From Paenibacillus sp. FSL R5-0912 (GTDB lineage Bacteria > Bacillota > Bacilli > Paenibacillales > Paenibacillaceae): a stretch of DNA of 64,000 bases. The notes beneath the pieces are model-generated. The model did not search any database. It was not told the origin of the DNA and saw nothing but the letters and a program-made list of their open reading frames with translations. The stretch spans positions 3,720,001 to 3,784,000 of the forward strand of contig NZ_CP009282.1 of NCBI RefSeq assembly GCF_000758605.1. Direction: 5' to 3'. Of this stretch, positions 50,876 to 60,348 are shown one piece after another (the first letter of the stretch is position 1; every line of letters starts with the position of its first letter). The position numbers were made by a program, and so were the translations under genes.

Positions 50876-52237
50876 ATGATGCGTAAAAAATGGCTAATGT
50901 CCATGCTTGCGTTCGTGCTTCTGCTCTCTTGCCTGCCATTCTTTGGTTCCAAAGCTGCCGCCGCTGATTATACCCAGGGAGTAGAATTGTCGGGAACTAC
51001 AGCGACGATCTGGTTCAAATCTACAGTAAGCACCAGTTGGGTGGATGTACATTACAAGGTCAATTCCGGAACGCAGCTCAATTACCGTACTACCTACAAC
51101 AGCAGCAAAGCCCGCTATGAGCAGGTGGTCACTGGCGTTACCAGCGGAACGGTTCTCACCTATTTCTTCACGTACAACAATGGAACACCGGCATATGATA
51201 CCGGCTGGTTTACGTATACCGCCGGAACGGCGCCGACTACCCCGCCTGGGGGTTCCTCTGCTTCGATCTATTCCATTACCGCCTCTTCCATTCCCACCCC
51301 GCCGGGAGGTTCCGTGTCGGTGAAGGTCATGAACGGCACGGGCGGAGCTTATCCGGACAATCAGGTATATTGGGGAGTCATCGGCATTAATCCGGCCAAC
51401 GGTAAATGGAGTTATCTGGATCTGAGCGGCAATCTGCTGCCAATCTCTAATGCGCTGAATGATGCCTCCGGTCATCTGATCAAGAACGGCGTGAATTACG
51501 CGAATATCTACCATACCGTAAGTCAGGCTTCCTGGGTAACGATGCCCAAAATCACCTCCGGCCGCATGTTCCTCAGCGTAGGCACGCCGCTGTACATCAA
51601 GACTTATGATGACGGCTTTGCCGGACCGGATATTGATAATCCTACCGACCCTAACCGTAATCTCTATTTCGATTTCGTTGAATTCACGGTGGATGCTACA
51701 GGCTATCACGGCAACACGACACGCGTAGATGCCTTCGGCTTCCCGATCCAGCACCGGCTGGTAGGCTTGTCGGGTGGCTATGATAAGACCGTAGGCGAGC
51801 TGGAATCGGAGACACGGTCCGGAATCTTCACTAAATACCAGAATGAAGTACCGTCCGCCTTCAAATCACTTGCTACGGATCAGGCGCCTTACCGGATTAT
51901 CGCTCCTGTCCATGGATCGTTTAAAGCCGGCGGGGCCAATGGCAATTATTTCGCAGGTTATTCCAGCTACAGCACCCAGGATATTCTCCGCAACGATGGC
52001 TCGCTTATTGATGCTGCCACCAGCGCTGCCATTAACCGCCATGTCTACACCTCCGGCAACTGGAACAATGTCGCGGACTATTACAAAGCGGCTCCAGCCA
52101 ATTACTATGCGAAGTTCTGGCATGATCACAGCATCAGCGGGCTGGCTTACGGCTTCCCTTATGATGATGTCAACGGCCAGGCGGCCTATCTCGAAGTCGG
52201 CGATCCCAAAGGCCTGATTATCCGCGTGGCCTGGTAA
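50876..52237 (+). CDS. Secreted beta-1,3-glucanase, GH64 with N-terminal CBM56-like module
   Basis: 453 residues from ATG 50876 (AGGAGGAAT upstream). Signal peptide to ~30 (LLSCLPFFGSKAAAA), a CBM56/X-module of ~85 residues (VELSGTTATIWFKSTVSTSW...WFTYTA), a Pro/Gly/Ser linker, then the GH64 thaumatin-like catalytic domain (~130-453). Catalytic pair Glu269 (DFVEFT) and Asp285 (RVDAFGFP) are 16 residues apart, as in the characterised laminaripentaose-producing enzyme. It cuts beta-1,3-glucan, for example of fungal walls. Confidence 0.92.
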   Translation: MMRKKWLMSMLAFVLLLSCLPFFGSKAAAADYTQGVELSGTTATIWFKSTVSTSWVDVHYKVNSGTQLNYRTTYNSSKARYEQVVTGVTSGTVLTYFFTYNNGTPAYDTGWFTYTAGTAPTTPPGGSSASIYSITASSIPTPPGGSVSVKVMNGTGGAYPDNQVYWGVIGINPANGKWSYLDLSGNLLPISNALNDASGHLIKNGVNYANIYHTVSQASWVTMPKITSGRMFLSVGTPLYIKTYDDGFAGPDIDNPTDPNRNLYFDFVEFTVDATGYHGNTTRVDAFGFPIQHRLVGLSGGYDKTVGELESETRSGIFTKYQNEVPSAFKSLATDQAPYRIIAPVHGSFKAGGANGNYFAGYSSYSTQDILRNDGSLIDAATSAAINRHVYTSGNWNNVADYYKAAPANYYAKFWHDHSISGLAYGFPYDDVNGQAAYLEVGDPKGLIIRVAW

Positions 52238-52311
52238 GCAGCTTCATTCTTTCTACACATTTGTCCTCTACACTTCTAGGTATTCGCTAGAGCAACTTGA
52301 ATGGAGGGACA

Positions 52312-53505
52312 ATGATGAAGAAAAGACTACTGACGGCTACCTTTATCCTGCTGCTTGGAGCTATACTGGCGGGTTGCAGCCCGGGCGCGGATAACAAGGA
52401 AGAATCAAGCGCTATCCCTGCACAAACAGCGGTAACCACGCCATGGATCGCTACCAAGAATACAACACGGATTAACTCCTCTGACCCTGTTCAGGCGGCT
52501 GTACTGGTCTCCCGGACCTTATGGACGGCTGAAACGAAGGGCAACCGGCCATCGTCTGTAGTCCTGACAAGTGTGGATAACTGGCAGATTGCGGCGGTAA
52601 GCACGGACCTGATCCACCATCCGAACAACGGTCCGGTGCTCTTTTTCACCCAAGATGGTGTGCCGGATGAGACTCTTACTGAATTGAAGCGGCTGAAGCC
52701 GCTTGGTGCGGACGGCAATGACGGCATTCAGGTTGTAATTGTCGGTCCTTCGTCTGAAGCTGTCGAGTCGCAGCTCAGCTCGCTTAATCTGAAGCTGGAC
52801 AAGATTGAAGGGGATGATCCAGCCGCAGTGGCAGGCGCTATTGATGCTTACTATGCGAAAGTGTCAGGCGAGCTGCCGCAGAGTGTAATTATCGGATCGG
52901 TGGATAGTCCTGAATATACCCTCCCGGCTGTGAACTGGATCGCCCATATGCCAGAACCTTTACTATATGTGAGAAGTAGCGAAATCCCGGCTGCAACAAC
53001 AGACGCGCTCAAGGAACGCGGCGGCAGTGCAGCAATCTACATTCTCGGTCCCCAATCTGTCATTTCAGCTGATGTGGAAGAGCAGCTTAAGCAATACGGA
53101 ACGGTTACGCGTATAGCGGGAGAGGATCCTTATGAGAATGCCATTGCCTTTGCCAAATTCAAGGATACGGCGAACGGCTTCGGCTGGGGAATCACTGCTC
53201 CCGGACATAATCTGTCCTTGTTGACTACGGATTCAACGATGCTTGCGATTGCCGCAGCCCCCTTCTCCCATCTGGGCAAACACGCGCCGCTGGTCTTCAT
53301 GAAGCAGGACGGATTGCCGGATTCTCTGATGAATTATACGATGGAGCTGCAGCCCAAATTCAAGGATTCACCGGCGGAAGGCCCGTATAATCACGCTTGG
53401 CTGACTGGCGATGCAGCAACGATCAGCGCCGCGGCGCAGAGTGAGATCGATGACATGCTGGAAATTTCCTCCGCCTCCGGTGACAATCCGCACTCGGGGC
53501 ATTAG
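52312..53505 (+). CDS. Cell-wall-binding-repeat-2 (CWB2) lipoprotein
   Basis: About 397 residues from ATG 52312 or 52315 (GGAGGG just upstream). Lipobox ILAGC near Cys22. Three repeats resembling CWB2 modules are seen: TTRINSSDPVQAAVLVSRTL...VVIVGPSS; AVAGAIDAYYAK...IYILGPQSVIS; TRIAGEDPYENAIAFAKF...LTGDAATIS. CWB2 modules anchor proteins to wall polymers in clostridia and relatives. Its N-terminal lipid and repeats suggest a wall-associated protein, with no catalytic domain visible. The spacing to the GH64 gene (74 bp) allows co-transcription. Confidence 0.82.
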   Translation: MMKKRLLTATFILLLGAILAGCSPGADNKEESSAIPAQTAVTTPWIATKNTTRINSSDPVQAAVLVSRTLWTAETKGNRPSSVVLTSVDNWQIAAVSTDLIHHPNNGPVLFFTQDGVPDETLTELKRLKPLGADGNDGIQVVIVGPSSEAVESQLSSLNLKLDKIEGDDPAAVAGAIDAYYAKVSGELPQSVIIGSVDSPEYTLPAVNWIAHMPEPLLYVRSSEIPAATTDALKERGGSAAIYILGPQSVISADVEEQLKQYGTVTRIAGEDPYENAIAFAKFKDTANGFGWGITAPGHNLSLLTTDSTMLAIAAAPFSHLGKHAPLVFMKQDGLPDSLMNYTMELQPKFKDSPAEGPYNHAWLTGDAATISAAAQSEIDDMLEISSASGDNPHSGH

Positions 53506-53509
53506 ACAG

Positions 53510-53550
53510 AGCAAGCCGGCAGCGGGACCCGCTGTCGGCTTGCTCTTTTT
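53510..53550 (+). terminator. Terminator after the CWB2 gene
   Basis: GAGCAAGCCGgCAGCGG pairs with CCGCTGtCGGCTTGCTC, followed by TTTTTT. Confidence 0.92.
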
Positions 53551-53652
53551 TCGCGGAAACGGACCTCACCCCAAAAGAACGGCATAACCGTTCCCACTTG
53601 GGTATAATGAATGCACGAACGATTAACCATTCCACAAAAAAGGGTGAACGGC

Positions 53653-54366
53653 TTGTCCAAATCTCAAATACTTATAGTAGACGATGAATGGAATATGCGG
53701 AATTTGCTGCGTATATATCTGCTGAACGAGGGCTTCACCACCAAGGAAGCGGCCACGGGGCAGGAAGCCATCCGCATGGCGGGGCAGCACGCGTTTGATC
53801 TGATACTGCTCGATGTGATGATGCCTGACATGGATGGCTGGCAGGTCTGCCGTGTGATCCGGGAGCAGAGCCATATCCCCATCCTGATGCTCACCGCGCG
53901 TTCGGAGATTAAGGATAAGGTGCAGGGTCTTGGCATCGGCGCGGATGATTATCTGACTAAGCCGTTTGAGCCGGAGGAGCTGCTGGCCCGGATACATTCG
54001 CTGCTCCGCCGCTCTGCACTGACGCAGTCACTGGCACCCCAGGAAGAAGTACTGGAGTACCCCGATTTGCGGATTTACCCGGAGGCACGCGAGGTGCGTG
54101 TACAGGGAAAGAATGTTGATTTTACGTTAAAAGAGTTCGATCTCCTGGCCTTGCTTGCGCGCAGCGGACAACGGGTATTCACCCGCGATGAGCTGGTCGA
54201 ACGGTTATGGGGCAACGATTACGGCGGTGAAACCCGGGTCATCGACACCCACATCAAGAATATCCGCGAAAAGATGCAGAGAGCGGGACTGGCGTATAAT
54301 CCGGTGCAAACGGTATGGGGCCTCGGTTATAAATTCCAGGTCACGGGTAGTCCGGATGAAACATAA
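53653..54366 (+). CDS. OmpR-family response regulator
   Basis: 237 residues from TTG 53653 with AAGGGTGA 5-8 bp upstream. ATG 53611 is in frame but falls 3 bp after a TATAAT box (53603-53608), too close to the promoter to be translated. Asp54 (LLDVMMPDMDG), TKPFEP, and winged helix RDELVERLWGNDYGGETRVI. It overlaps the kinase gene by 11 bp. Confidence 0.93.
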   Translation: MSKSQILIVDDEWNMRNLLRIYLLNEGFTTKEAATGQEAIRMAGQHAFDLILLDVMMPDMDGWQVCRVIREQSHIPILMLTARSEIKDKVQGLGIGADDYLTKPFEPEELLARIHSLLRRSALTQSLAPQEEVLEYPDLRIYPEAREVRVQGKNVDFTLKEFDLLALLARSGQRVFTRDELVERLWGNDYGGETRVIDTHIKNIREKMQRAGLAYNPVQTVWGLGYKFQVTGSPDET

Positions 54367-55741
54367 TATCATCGGCTCCAAGCTTGGGCTGGTCATCATG
54401 TCCGTATTCCTGATCGTGCTGCTGTCGCTGGGCATGGTGATCGACAGGATGTTCACCAGCTTCTATTACAACGAAATGCAGACGGAAACGGAGGAGCTCG
54501 CCTCCCATTTCACGGTCATGGCCCAGTCCAAGGAATCCACGACCAGCCAGATGATGACGACGTTTGCTGAATTCTCTAATGTCAGTATATTTAACATACT
54601 TCCCGACGGCCATACGAATCTCCATTCAGGCGTTCACGATTCTTCGGACAGGGCGTTTATCCGAACCGGGGATCTAACTGATATTTTCAACGGCAAAACG
54701 GTCAGCTTCCTGTACAAAGATCCAGAGGGGCACCGTTATTTCGTTACTGGTCAGCCTATCTCGGGCAGTGAAGGTGTCAGTTCGGCGCTATATGTGATGT
54801 CCTCCACCACGAATATGGAAGAATCGCTGGCCTCAGTACGTAATATACTGCTGCTTGCCGGGATCGGCGCATTCCTTCTGGCGCTCGGCATCACCTGGAT
54901 TATTGCCGTGGTCCTGTCCCGTCCGCTTCTGCAGATGCAGAGAGCCACCCGCAAGATCGCCGCCGGTGAACTGGAGACACGCCTTACCATCCGCGGTAAG
55001 GATGAGATTGGTTTCCTCGCAGGAGCCATTAACGATCTGGCCGTTGATCTGCAGCGTTACAGGGATACCCGACAGGAATTCCTCGCTAACATTTCACATG
55101 AACTGCGGACACCGATTACTTACCTGCAGGGATATGCCAAGGTATTGAAGAGCGGGTTGTATGAGACGGAGGAAGAGAAGGGACTGTATCTCGACATCAT
55201 CGATCAGGAAGCGCACCGGCTGCAGCACCTGGTCGACGACTTGTTCGAGCTGGCCAAGATGGAAGAGGGCAGAATTCCACTGAACCTGGAACAGGTCGAT
55301 CTCAGACAGATCGTGGATCAGGCGGTCCGCAGGGTGGAATTACCGGCGAAGGAGAAAGGTCTGCTGCTGACAGCGTCGTACGATGGCGGGCAGGACGTGA
55401 GGGTATTAGGCGATGGCAAACGGATGGAGCAAATTGTGATGAATCTGCTGGAGAATGCTGTCCGCTATACCGAAAAGGGACAGATCAAGGTGAATCTAAG
55501 ATTCACTCCGGACTCAGCAATATTTGTTGTAGAGGATACGGGAATCGGAATTCCGGAGGCGGAGCTTCCCTTTATTTTTGACCGTTTTTACCGGGTAGAG
55601 AAATCCCGCTCGCGGCAATACGGAGGCTCCGGCCTCGGGCTTTCAATTGTGAACAAGCTGGTCGAGCTGCTCGGCGGTACGATTGTATTTACAAGTAAGG
55701 TCGGCGTAGGAACACGCTGTGAGGTTACTTTTAAGAGATAA
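54356..55741 (+). CDS. Sensor histidine kinase
   Basis: 461 residues from ATG 54356, inside the end of the regulator gene. Helix ~8-30, extracellular ~130 residues, helix ~160-183, HAMP (~184-235), HisKA His248 (SHELRTPITYLQG), HATPase with NLLENAVRYT, DTGIGIP and GSGLGLS. Classic full-length architecture (YclK-like). Stop at 55741 is directly next to the opposite-strand gene. Confidence 0.93.
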   Translation: MKHNIIGSKLGLVIMSVFLIVLLSLGMVIDRMFTSFYYNEMQTETEELASHFTVMAQSKESTTSQMMTTFAEFSNVSIFNILPDGHTNLHSGVHDSSDRAFIRTGDLTDIFNGKTVSFLYKDPEGHRYFVTGQPISGSEGVSSALYVMSSTTNMEESLASVRNILLLAGIGAFLLALGITWIIAVVLSRPLLQMQRATRKIAAGELETRLTIRGKDEIGFLAGAINDLAVDLQRYRDTRQEFLANISHELRTPITYLQGYAKVLKSGLYETEEEKGLYLDIIDQEAHRLQHLVDDLFELAKMEEGRIPLNLEQVDLRQIVDQAVRRVELPAKEKGLLLTASYDGGQDVRVLGDGKRMEQIVMNLLENAVRYTEKGQIKVNLRFTPDSAIFVVEDTGIGIPEAELPFIFDRFYRVEKSRSRQYGGSGLGLSIVNKLVELLGGTIVFTSKVGVGTRCEVTFKR

Positions 55742-56431
55742 CTAAGAATGATTTAGACTTATCCCTTGCAGGATGTAATCCCAATTCGCATAATCATTCA
55801 TATCGCCAGGCACTTCCAGAACGCAGACATTGCCGATACCCCATTCCGCTTCTCTTGTTAGGGTAAGGCCGGGTATGGGATTTAGGATGAGTATTGTGAA
55901 TTTCTTGTTGTCTAAAAGTTTTGATAATATCCTATGCAGCTCCAGTACCTGTTCAGCGCTTGCAAACCATCTGATAAAAAAACTATTGTCGCTGCTGAGC
56001 AGACTGTTCCAGAACCGGCCGACCCGGTATTCCAGCTTCAGTCTGTAGGCGGGATAGGAAGCGCTCCAGCCCTGACCTGGAATAATCGGGAAATCGTGGG
56101 CAGAGATGATGTTATACAGAGAGTCCCGTATGAAATAGGATGGTGACAGATTGTTCCTGGAATGATCCAAATATACGGGATCTCCATCATCCAGCAAAAA
56201 ATGAGTCTCATCCAACGGATGCAGATTTCTGAAATCCATAAAGTTCTTGAACTCATTCTTTAGAAGCCGGTTGACGTCTGCCAGTGAATACGAAATCATC
56301 CAGTCTAGAGGCATTGAGAATTTACGTAGACCGTATCTCTTCAGGTTAATTGCTGGCGCACAAGATGAACCTAAGCTGACGATCAGTCCATAGTCCTTTT
56401 TGACGTCTTGTAGTTTCATGAATTCACCCAT
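55742..56431 (-). CDS. DUF1796 putative papain-like cysteine peptidase
   Basis: 229 residues. The DUF1796 signature is at the N-terminus: LIVSLGSSCAPAINLKRYGL with Cys24, then SMPLDWMISY; later LILNPIPG and an ANWDYI end. The family is predicted to be papain-like peptidases but is not biochemically defined; genes often occur near glycan or capsule functions. The stop TAG abuts the kinase stop with no terminator between. Start ATG 56431 or 56419; ribosome site is weak. The region is somewhat AT-rich compared with its flanks. Confidence 0.75.
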   Translation of the reverse strand: MGEFMKLQDVKKDYGLIVSLGSSCAPAINLKRYGLRKFSMPLDWMISYSLADVNRLLKNEFKNFMDFRNLHPLDETHFLLDDGDPVYLDHSRNNLSPSYFIRDSLYNIISAHDFPIIPGQGWSASYPAYRLKLEYRVGRFWNSLLSSDNSFFIRWFASAEQVLELHRILSKLLDNKKFTILILNPIPGLTLTREAEWGIGNVCVLEVPGDMNDYANWDYILQGISLNHS

Positions 56432-56433
56432 CT

Positions 56434-56616
56434 CTATCCAGACTTCATCGTTAGTAAATCATATACGAGATGCTCCGGGATTGATTGGACGGATGAGACA
56501 AAATTCAGCGGTACACATGCTTCGGATAGCTGAGAGGCGATTTCATTCTGAGGGGTTTGTGCGTAATGAAAACCAAAAGGCGCCCGGGCAGCTATTTCTA
56601 TAGTCTCCCCGGACAC
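56434..56616 (-). CDS. Small hypothetical protein upstream of the DUF1796 gene
   Basis: 60 codons beginning with GTG 56616, ending 3 bp before the DUF1796 start. The sequence (IAARAPFGFHYAQTPQNEIA...VYDLLTMKSG) is balanced and protein-like, but I recognise no family and see no good ribosome site. It may be a small co-transcribed gene, a remnant of a larger one, or chance. Confidence 0.25.
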   Translation of the reverse strand: MSGETIEIAARAPFGFHYAQTPQNEIASQLSEACVPLNFVSSVQSIPEHLVYDLLTMKSG

Positions 56617-56651
56617 CTGTCAATCTTTTATAAACTTAGGTGACTCAACTC

Positions 56652-57137
56652 TTAGTGGCTCATGCCAGCCATTCCGCCCATAATTTCCGGATTCACCATC
56701 CCGAAGATCATAGCGATGTGGGCAACAACGAGGAAGCCGCTGATCAGCAGGAAATGCAGCTTAAGCTTGCTCTCTTCACTGCGTTTGCGGGCGATGAGAC
56801 CGAGATCCAGCAGGGCCAGAGGCAGCAGGAAGATGACTCCGCTCAGATAAAAGCTTACCGCAACCACATCCACCCAGGTGTGCCATTCACCATTTGCGGT
56901 GAGCGGAATGAAGGCGGTAGGGAACAAGTACAGGAAAACTCCGGTGAAATAGAGTCCGGCAAGAATACTACATACCCGGTTGAACGCTCGGAGCGGCCCG
57001 TTCAGCTTCTTGGTGAACAGAATAATAAACTCCGTAACCGTAATCGTCTCGGCAAAAATCACGGGAATCGCCATAAAAAGAATCAGATTCCATGGCTGAT
57101 TGTCCGCCAGCAGGGACATATAATGCGTCATGTTCAT
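56652..57137 (-). CDS. Small integral membrane protein, uncharacterised
   Basis: 161 residues with four to five membrane helices (~18-40, ~57-78, ~90-113, ~128-150) and a C-terminal MGGMAGMSH tail rich in Met and His. ATG 57137 follows GGAGGATGT. I recognise the general look of Paenibacillus/Bacillus permease-like small membrane proteins but not a defined family. The Met/His end could bind copper, which is inference. Transcribed alone on the minus strand. Confidence 0.75.
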   Translation of the reverse strand: MNMTHYMSLLADNQPWNLILFMAIPVIFAETITVTEFIILFTKKLNGPLRAFNRVCSILAGLYFTGVFLYLFPTAFIPLTANGEWHTWVDVVAVSFYLSGVIFLLPLALLDLGLIARKRSEESKLKLHFLLISGFLVVAHIAMIFGMVNPEIMGGMAGMSH

Positions 57138-57258
57138 GTTACATCCTCCAAATTCAAATATAGCTTACATAGTGATGTTAGTAGATAAGTGTGTGGAAAG
57201 TATGAAGAAAGGAAGGTATGATGGATAAAAGTTAAACAGGAAGGGAGCACGAACGGAA

Positions 57259-57924
57259 GTGAAGGACGCGTTGCATCATATTTTATTTGATCTGGACGGC
57301 ACATTAACCGACCCCAAAGAAGGCATCACCAAATGCGTGGAATATGCACTGCATAAGTTAGGGATCGGGGTGGAGCATCCCGACCTGCTAATCCCGTATA
57401 TCGGGCCGCCGCTCTACGATTCTTTTGTTCACATCCAGGGTCTGACACATGAAGCTGCCCTGCAGGGCGTGGACTTCTACCGGGAGCGTTACCGGACGCT
57501 AGGCATGTTCGAGAACAATGTGATCCCAGGGGTTCCGGAGTTACTGGAGAACCTGCGGAATCAGGGGTTCAGCCTGTATGTGGCGACATCCAAGCCCACG
57601 GTCTTTGCTGAGGAAATTCTCCGCCATTACAAGCTGGATCACTTCTTCAGGTTCACCGCTGGCAGCAATCTGGACGGGACACGCTCGAAGAAGCGCGAGG
57701 TGATCCAGTATGTGCTGGACCAGAATGATATTCCTGCCGCACAGGCGGTGATGATCGGGGACCGGGAGCATGATATTATCGGGGCGAAGGCCTGCGGTGT
57801 GCCCTCCATTGGCGTGTTATTCGGCTACGGTTCGGAGGAGGAATTATCAGCTGCCGGAGCGGATTATATTGCTCCTACGGTTGAAGAAACGGGTAAGATT
57901 ATTTCACGGATTTCAAGTGAATGA
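57259..57924 (+). CDS. HAD-superfamily phosphatase (phosphoglycolate-phosphatase-like)
   Basis: 221 residues from GTG 57259 (GGAAGGGAG upstream). All motifs are present: DLDGTLTD (I, nucleophile Asp11 and Asp13), VATSKP (II), Lys near 135, and IGDREHDIIGAKACG (IV). The helical cap between 15 and 85 makes it a C1-type Gph/PpaX-like enzyme. Substrate may be phosphoglycolate or pyrophosphate. Confidence 0.92.
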   Translation: MKDALHHILFDLDGTLTDPKEGITKCVEYALHKLGIGVEHPDLLIPYIGPPLYDSFVHIQGLTHEAALQGVDFYRERYRTLGMFENNVIPGVPELLENLRNQGFSLYVATSKPTVFAEEILRHYKLDHFFRFTAGSNLDGTRSKKREVIQYVLDQNDIPAAQAVMIGDREHDIIGAKACGVPSIGVLFGYGSEEELSAAGADYIAPTVEETGKIISRISSE

Positions 57925-57982
57925 TAGTAACGGATAGATTGCCGGGGGGGCAGCGGCATACAACTATTTTTACATTGAGGTA

Positions 57983-58012
57983 TTGACTTATAGCAAAGGC
58001 ATTCAGTATTAT
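57983..58012 (+). promoter_or_regulatory. thrS promoter
   Basis: TTGACT and TATTAT with an 18-bp spacer, just ahead of the T-box leader. Confidence 0.6.
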
Positions 58013-58039
58013 GTAACCAGCAACACCATATCTAAGGCA

Positions 58040-58330
58040 ATGACCAGAGACAGGATATCCTCCCAGGACTGACCAGAGAGAGAAGTGCAAGGTGAGAGCT
58101 TCTTACAGAGACCAGCCGGATGTTACCCCTTTGCAGCCGTGACACTGAACCCTCCTGCTGTTAGTGAGGCTGTAAATGCCACCGACCCATCCCCGTTAAC
58201 GGATGCCATGAGGATTGTGCTTATCACGTTTCCGCCGAACAGCCGGGGGTCCGTGAATACATAGTCGAATTAGGGTGGAACCACGAGCGTAGACGCACTC
58301 GTCCCTTTCCGGGATGAGATGCGTTTTTTT
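58040..58330 (+). ncRNA. T-box riboswitch (threonine)
   Basis: The conserved T-box AGGGTGGAACCACG is at about 58275-58288. It is followed by the terminator ACGCACTCGTCCC-tttcc-GGGATGAGATGCGT with TTTTTTT (to 58328). Upstream, GAGAGAGAAGTGCAAGG matches the 5' arm of stem I (K-turn and loop-E). Its upper stem can pair with CCTTTGC; the specifier segment TGACACTG then shows ACA/ACU, both threonine codons. Uncharged tRNA-Thr should bind here and allow readthrough into thrS. Confidence 0.9.
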
Positions 58331-58378
58331 GCGTTCAAATCACACTAACAGAAACCTGAAGAAATGGAGGCCACAATC

Positions 58379-60292
58379 ATGGAGATTCAAGTGAAACTGC
58401 CGGATGGAACAATTAGGAGGTATTCGCGTAACACCACAGTTGCGCAGGTTGCGGAGTCAATCAGTGCAAATCTGAAGAAGAATGCGGTAGCAGGTAAGAT
58501 CGACGGCAGGCTCGTTGACCTTGATCACCCGGTTGAACAGGATAGCCTCGTTGAAATTATAATGGCGGACAGCAGTGACGGTCTAATGATCCACAGACAT
58601 AGTACTGCTCATCTGATGGCCCAGGCTGTCAAACGGATCTACGGGGATCAGAATGTTAAATTGGGTATCGGTCCGGTCATAGAGGATGGATTCTATTACG
58701 ATATTGATATAGCACGTCCGTTGTCCGTGGAGGATTTGAGTGCGATTGAGCGGGAAATGGAGAAGATAATCGGAGAAAATCTGCCGATTCTGCGCCGGGT
58801 TGTCAGCAGAAGTGAAGCGATGGAACGGTTCCGGCAGCTGGAGGAGCCCCTTAAGCTTGAACTGCTCCGTGACCTGCCGGAGGATGCAGTGATCAGCTTG
58901 TATGAGCAAGGTGAATTCACTGATCTGTGCCGGGGGCCGCATTTGCCGTCTACTGGCCGGATCAAGGCCTACAAGCTGCTTAGCGTAGCGGGAGCCTACT
59001 GGCGCGGGGATTCAGATAATCAGGTGCTCCAGCGGATCTACGGAACTTCATTCTTCAAGAAATCCCAGCTGGAGGAGCATCTCCACATGCTGGAGGAAGC
59101 GAAGAAGCGTGATCACCGCAAGCTGGGTAAAGAACTTGGGTTGTTCATGTTCTCCGAAGAAGCGCCGGGTATGCCGTTCTATCTGCCGAAAGGGATGCTT
59201 ATCCGTACAGAGCTGGAGAACTTCTCGCGTGAATTACAGAGGTCCAGCGGCTACGATGAGGTCCGTTCACCGTTGATGATGAATAAACGGCTATGGGAGC
59301 AGTCCGGACACTGGGATCATTATAAAGACGAGATGTATTTCACAAAAGTAGATGAAACAGATTTTGCGCTCAAACCGATGAACTGCCCCGGACATATGCT
59401 GATCTACAAGAACAGCCTTCGTTCCTACCGTGAGCTGCCGATCCGGATTGCTGAATATGGCCAGGTCCACCGCCATGAATTCTCAGGGGCGCTGAATGGT
59501 ATGATGCGTGTCCGCACGTTTTGCCAGGATGATGCCCACCTGTTTGTCCTGCCGGAACAGATTGAGGATGAAATTAGCCGGGTGCTGGAGCTCATTGATC
59601 AGATGTACAAAGTATTCGGTTTCGAGTACAAGGTGGAGCTGTCCACACGTCCGGATGATTATATGGGGGCTGAAGAACTCTGGGATCAGGCGGAGCTGTC
59701 GCTCGAACGCGTGCTGAAGAATAACGGGACCCTGTATCGGGTGAACGAGGGGGATGGCGCTTTTTACGGGCCTAAGATCGATTTCCATGTCCTTGATGCC
59801 TTGAAAAGAAGCTGGCAATGCGGTACAATCCAGCTGGATTTCCAAATGCCGGAGAAGTTCGATCTGACTTATATTGGTGAAGATAACGTAAAACACCGTC
59901 CGGTAGTCATTCACCGTGCTGTATTCGGCTCCATTGACCGGTTCATGGGCATTCTTACAGAGCACTTCAGCGGAGCTTTTCCGCTATGGCTGTCTCCCGT
60001 GCAAGTCAAGCTGCTGCCTGTATCCGGGGTTCATGCTGATTATGCCTTCGAGGTTAAAGAGCAGCTGCAGGCTGCCGGACTGCGGGTTGAGATGGATGTG
60101 CGGGATGAGAAGCTGGGCTACAAAATCCGTGAAGCACAGCTGGAGAAAGTGCCTTATATGCTCGTACTTGGAGATCAAGAACAGAACAACGGTACTGTTT
60201 CCGTTCGGGGCCGTGCGGAGAGTACACAAATACCGCTCAGCGTGCAGGAATTCATTCAGCTGCTGGCCGGCCAAATCGCTGATCGGAAATAA
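58379..60292 (+). CDS. thrS: Threonine--tRNA ligase
   Basis: 637 residues from ATG 58379 with TGGAGG 8 bp upstream; ATG 58364 is just before that site. Domains: TGS (~1-63), SAD editing domain (HRHSTAHLMAQAVK; CRGPHLPSTG, ~64-225), class II core (motif 2 VHRHEFSGALNGMMRVRTF; MNCPGH zinc Cys; motif 3 near GSIDRFMGIL), and anticodon-binding domain (~535-637). The leader is a T-box. Length and sequence fit either the housekeeping ThrS or the B. subtilis ThrZ-like inducible paralogue; the window cannot decide. Confidence 0.95.
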   Translation: MEIQVKLPDGTIRRYSRNTTVAQVAESISANLKKNAVAGKIDGRLVDLDHPVEQDSLVEIIMADSSDGLMIHRHSTAHLMAQAVKRIYGDQNVKLGIGPVIEDGFYYDIDIARPLSVEDLSAIEREMEKIIGENLPILRRVVSRSEAMERFRQLEEPLKLELLRDLPEDAVISLYEQGEFTDLCRGPHLPSTGRIKAYKLLSVAGAYWRGDSDNQVLQRIYGTSFFKKSQLEEHLHMLEEAKKRDHRKLGKELGLFMFSEEAPGMPFYLPKGMLIRTELENFSRELQRSSGYDEVRSPLMMNKRLWEQSGHWDHYKDEMYFTKVDETDFALKPMNCPGHMLIYKNSLRSYRELPIRIAEYGQVHRHEFSGALNGMMRVRTFCQDDAHLFVLPEQIEDEISRVLELIDQMYKVFGFEYKVELSTRPDDYMGAEELWDQAELSLERVLKNNGTLYRVNEGDGAFYGPKIDFHVLDALKRSWQCGTIQLDFQMPEKFDLTYIGEDNVKHRPVVIHRAVFGSIDRFMGILTEHFSGAFPLWLSPVQVKLLPVSGVHADYAFEVKEQLQAAGLRVEMDVRDEKLGYKIREAQLEKVPYMLVLGDQEQNNGTVSVRGRAESTQIPLSVQEFIQLLAGQIADRK

Positions 60293-60348
60293 ATTGCTTC
60301 ATTAATAGGTAGTCGAAGAATAGGTAGTCAAAGTTCAGGAGGGCTGAT

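Noticed and set aside
53611..53652. ATG 53611 as the regulator start
   Set aside because: It lies 3 bp after a TATAAT and so upstream of the expected transcript start.
54155..54355. Kinase frame extending back into the response regulator
   Set aside because: Arg/Ser-rich shadow translation of the regulator's winged helix. ATG 54356 fits the family.
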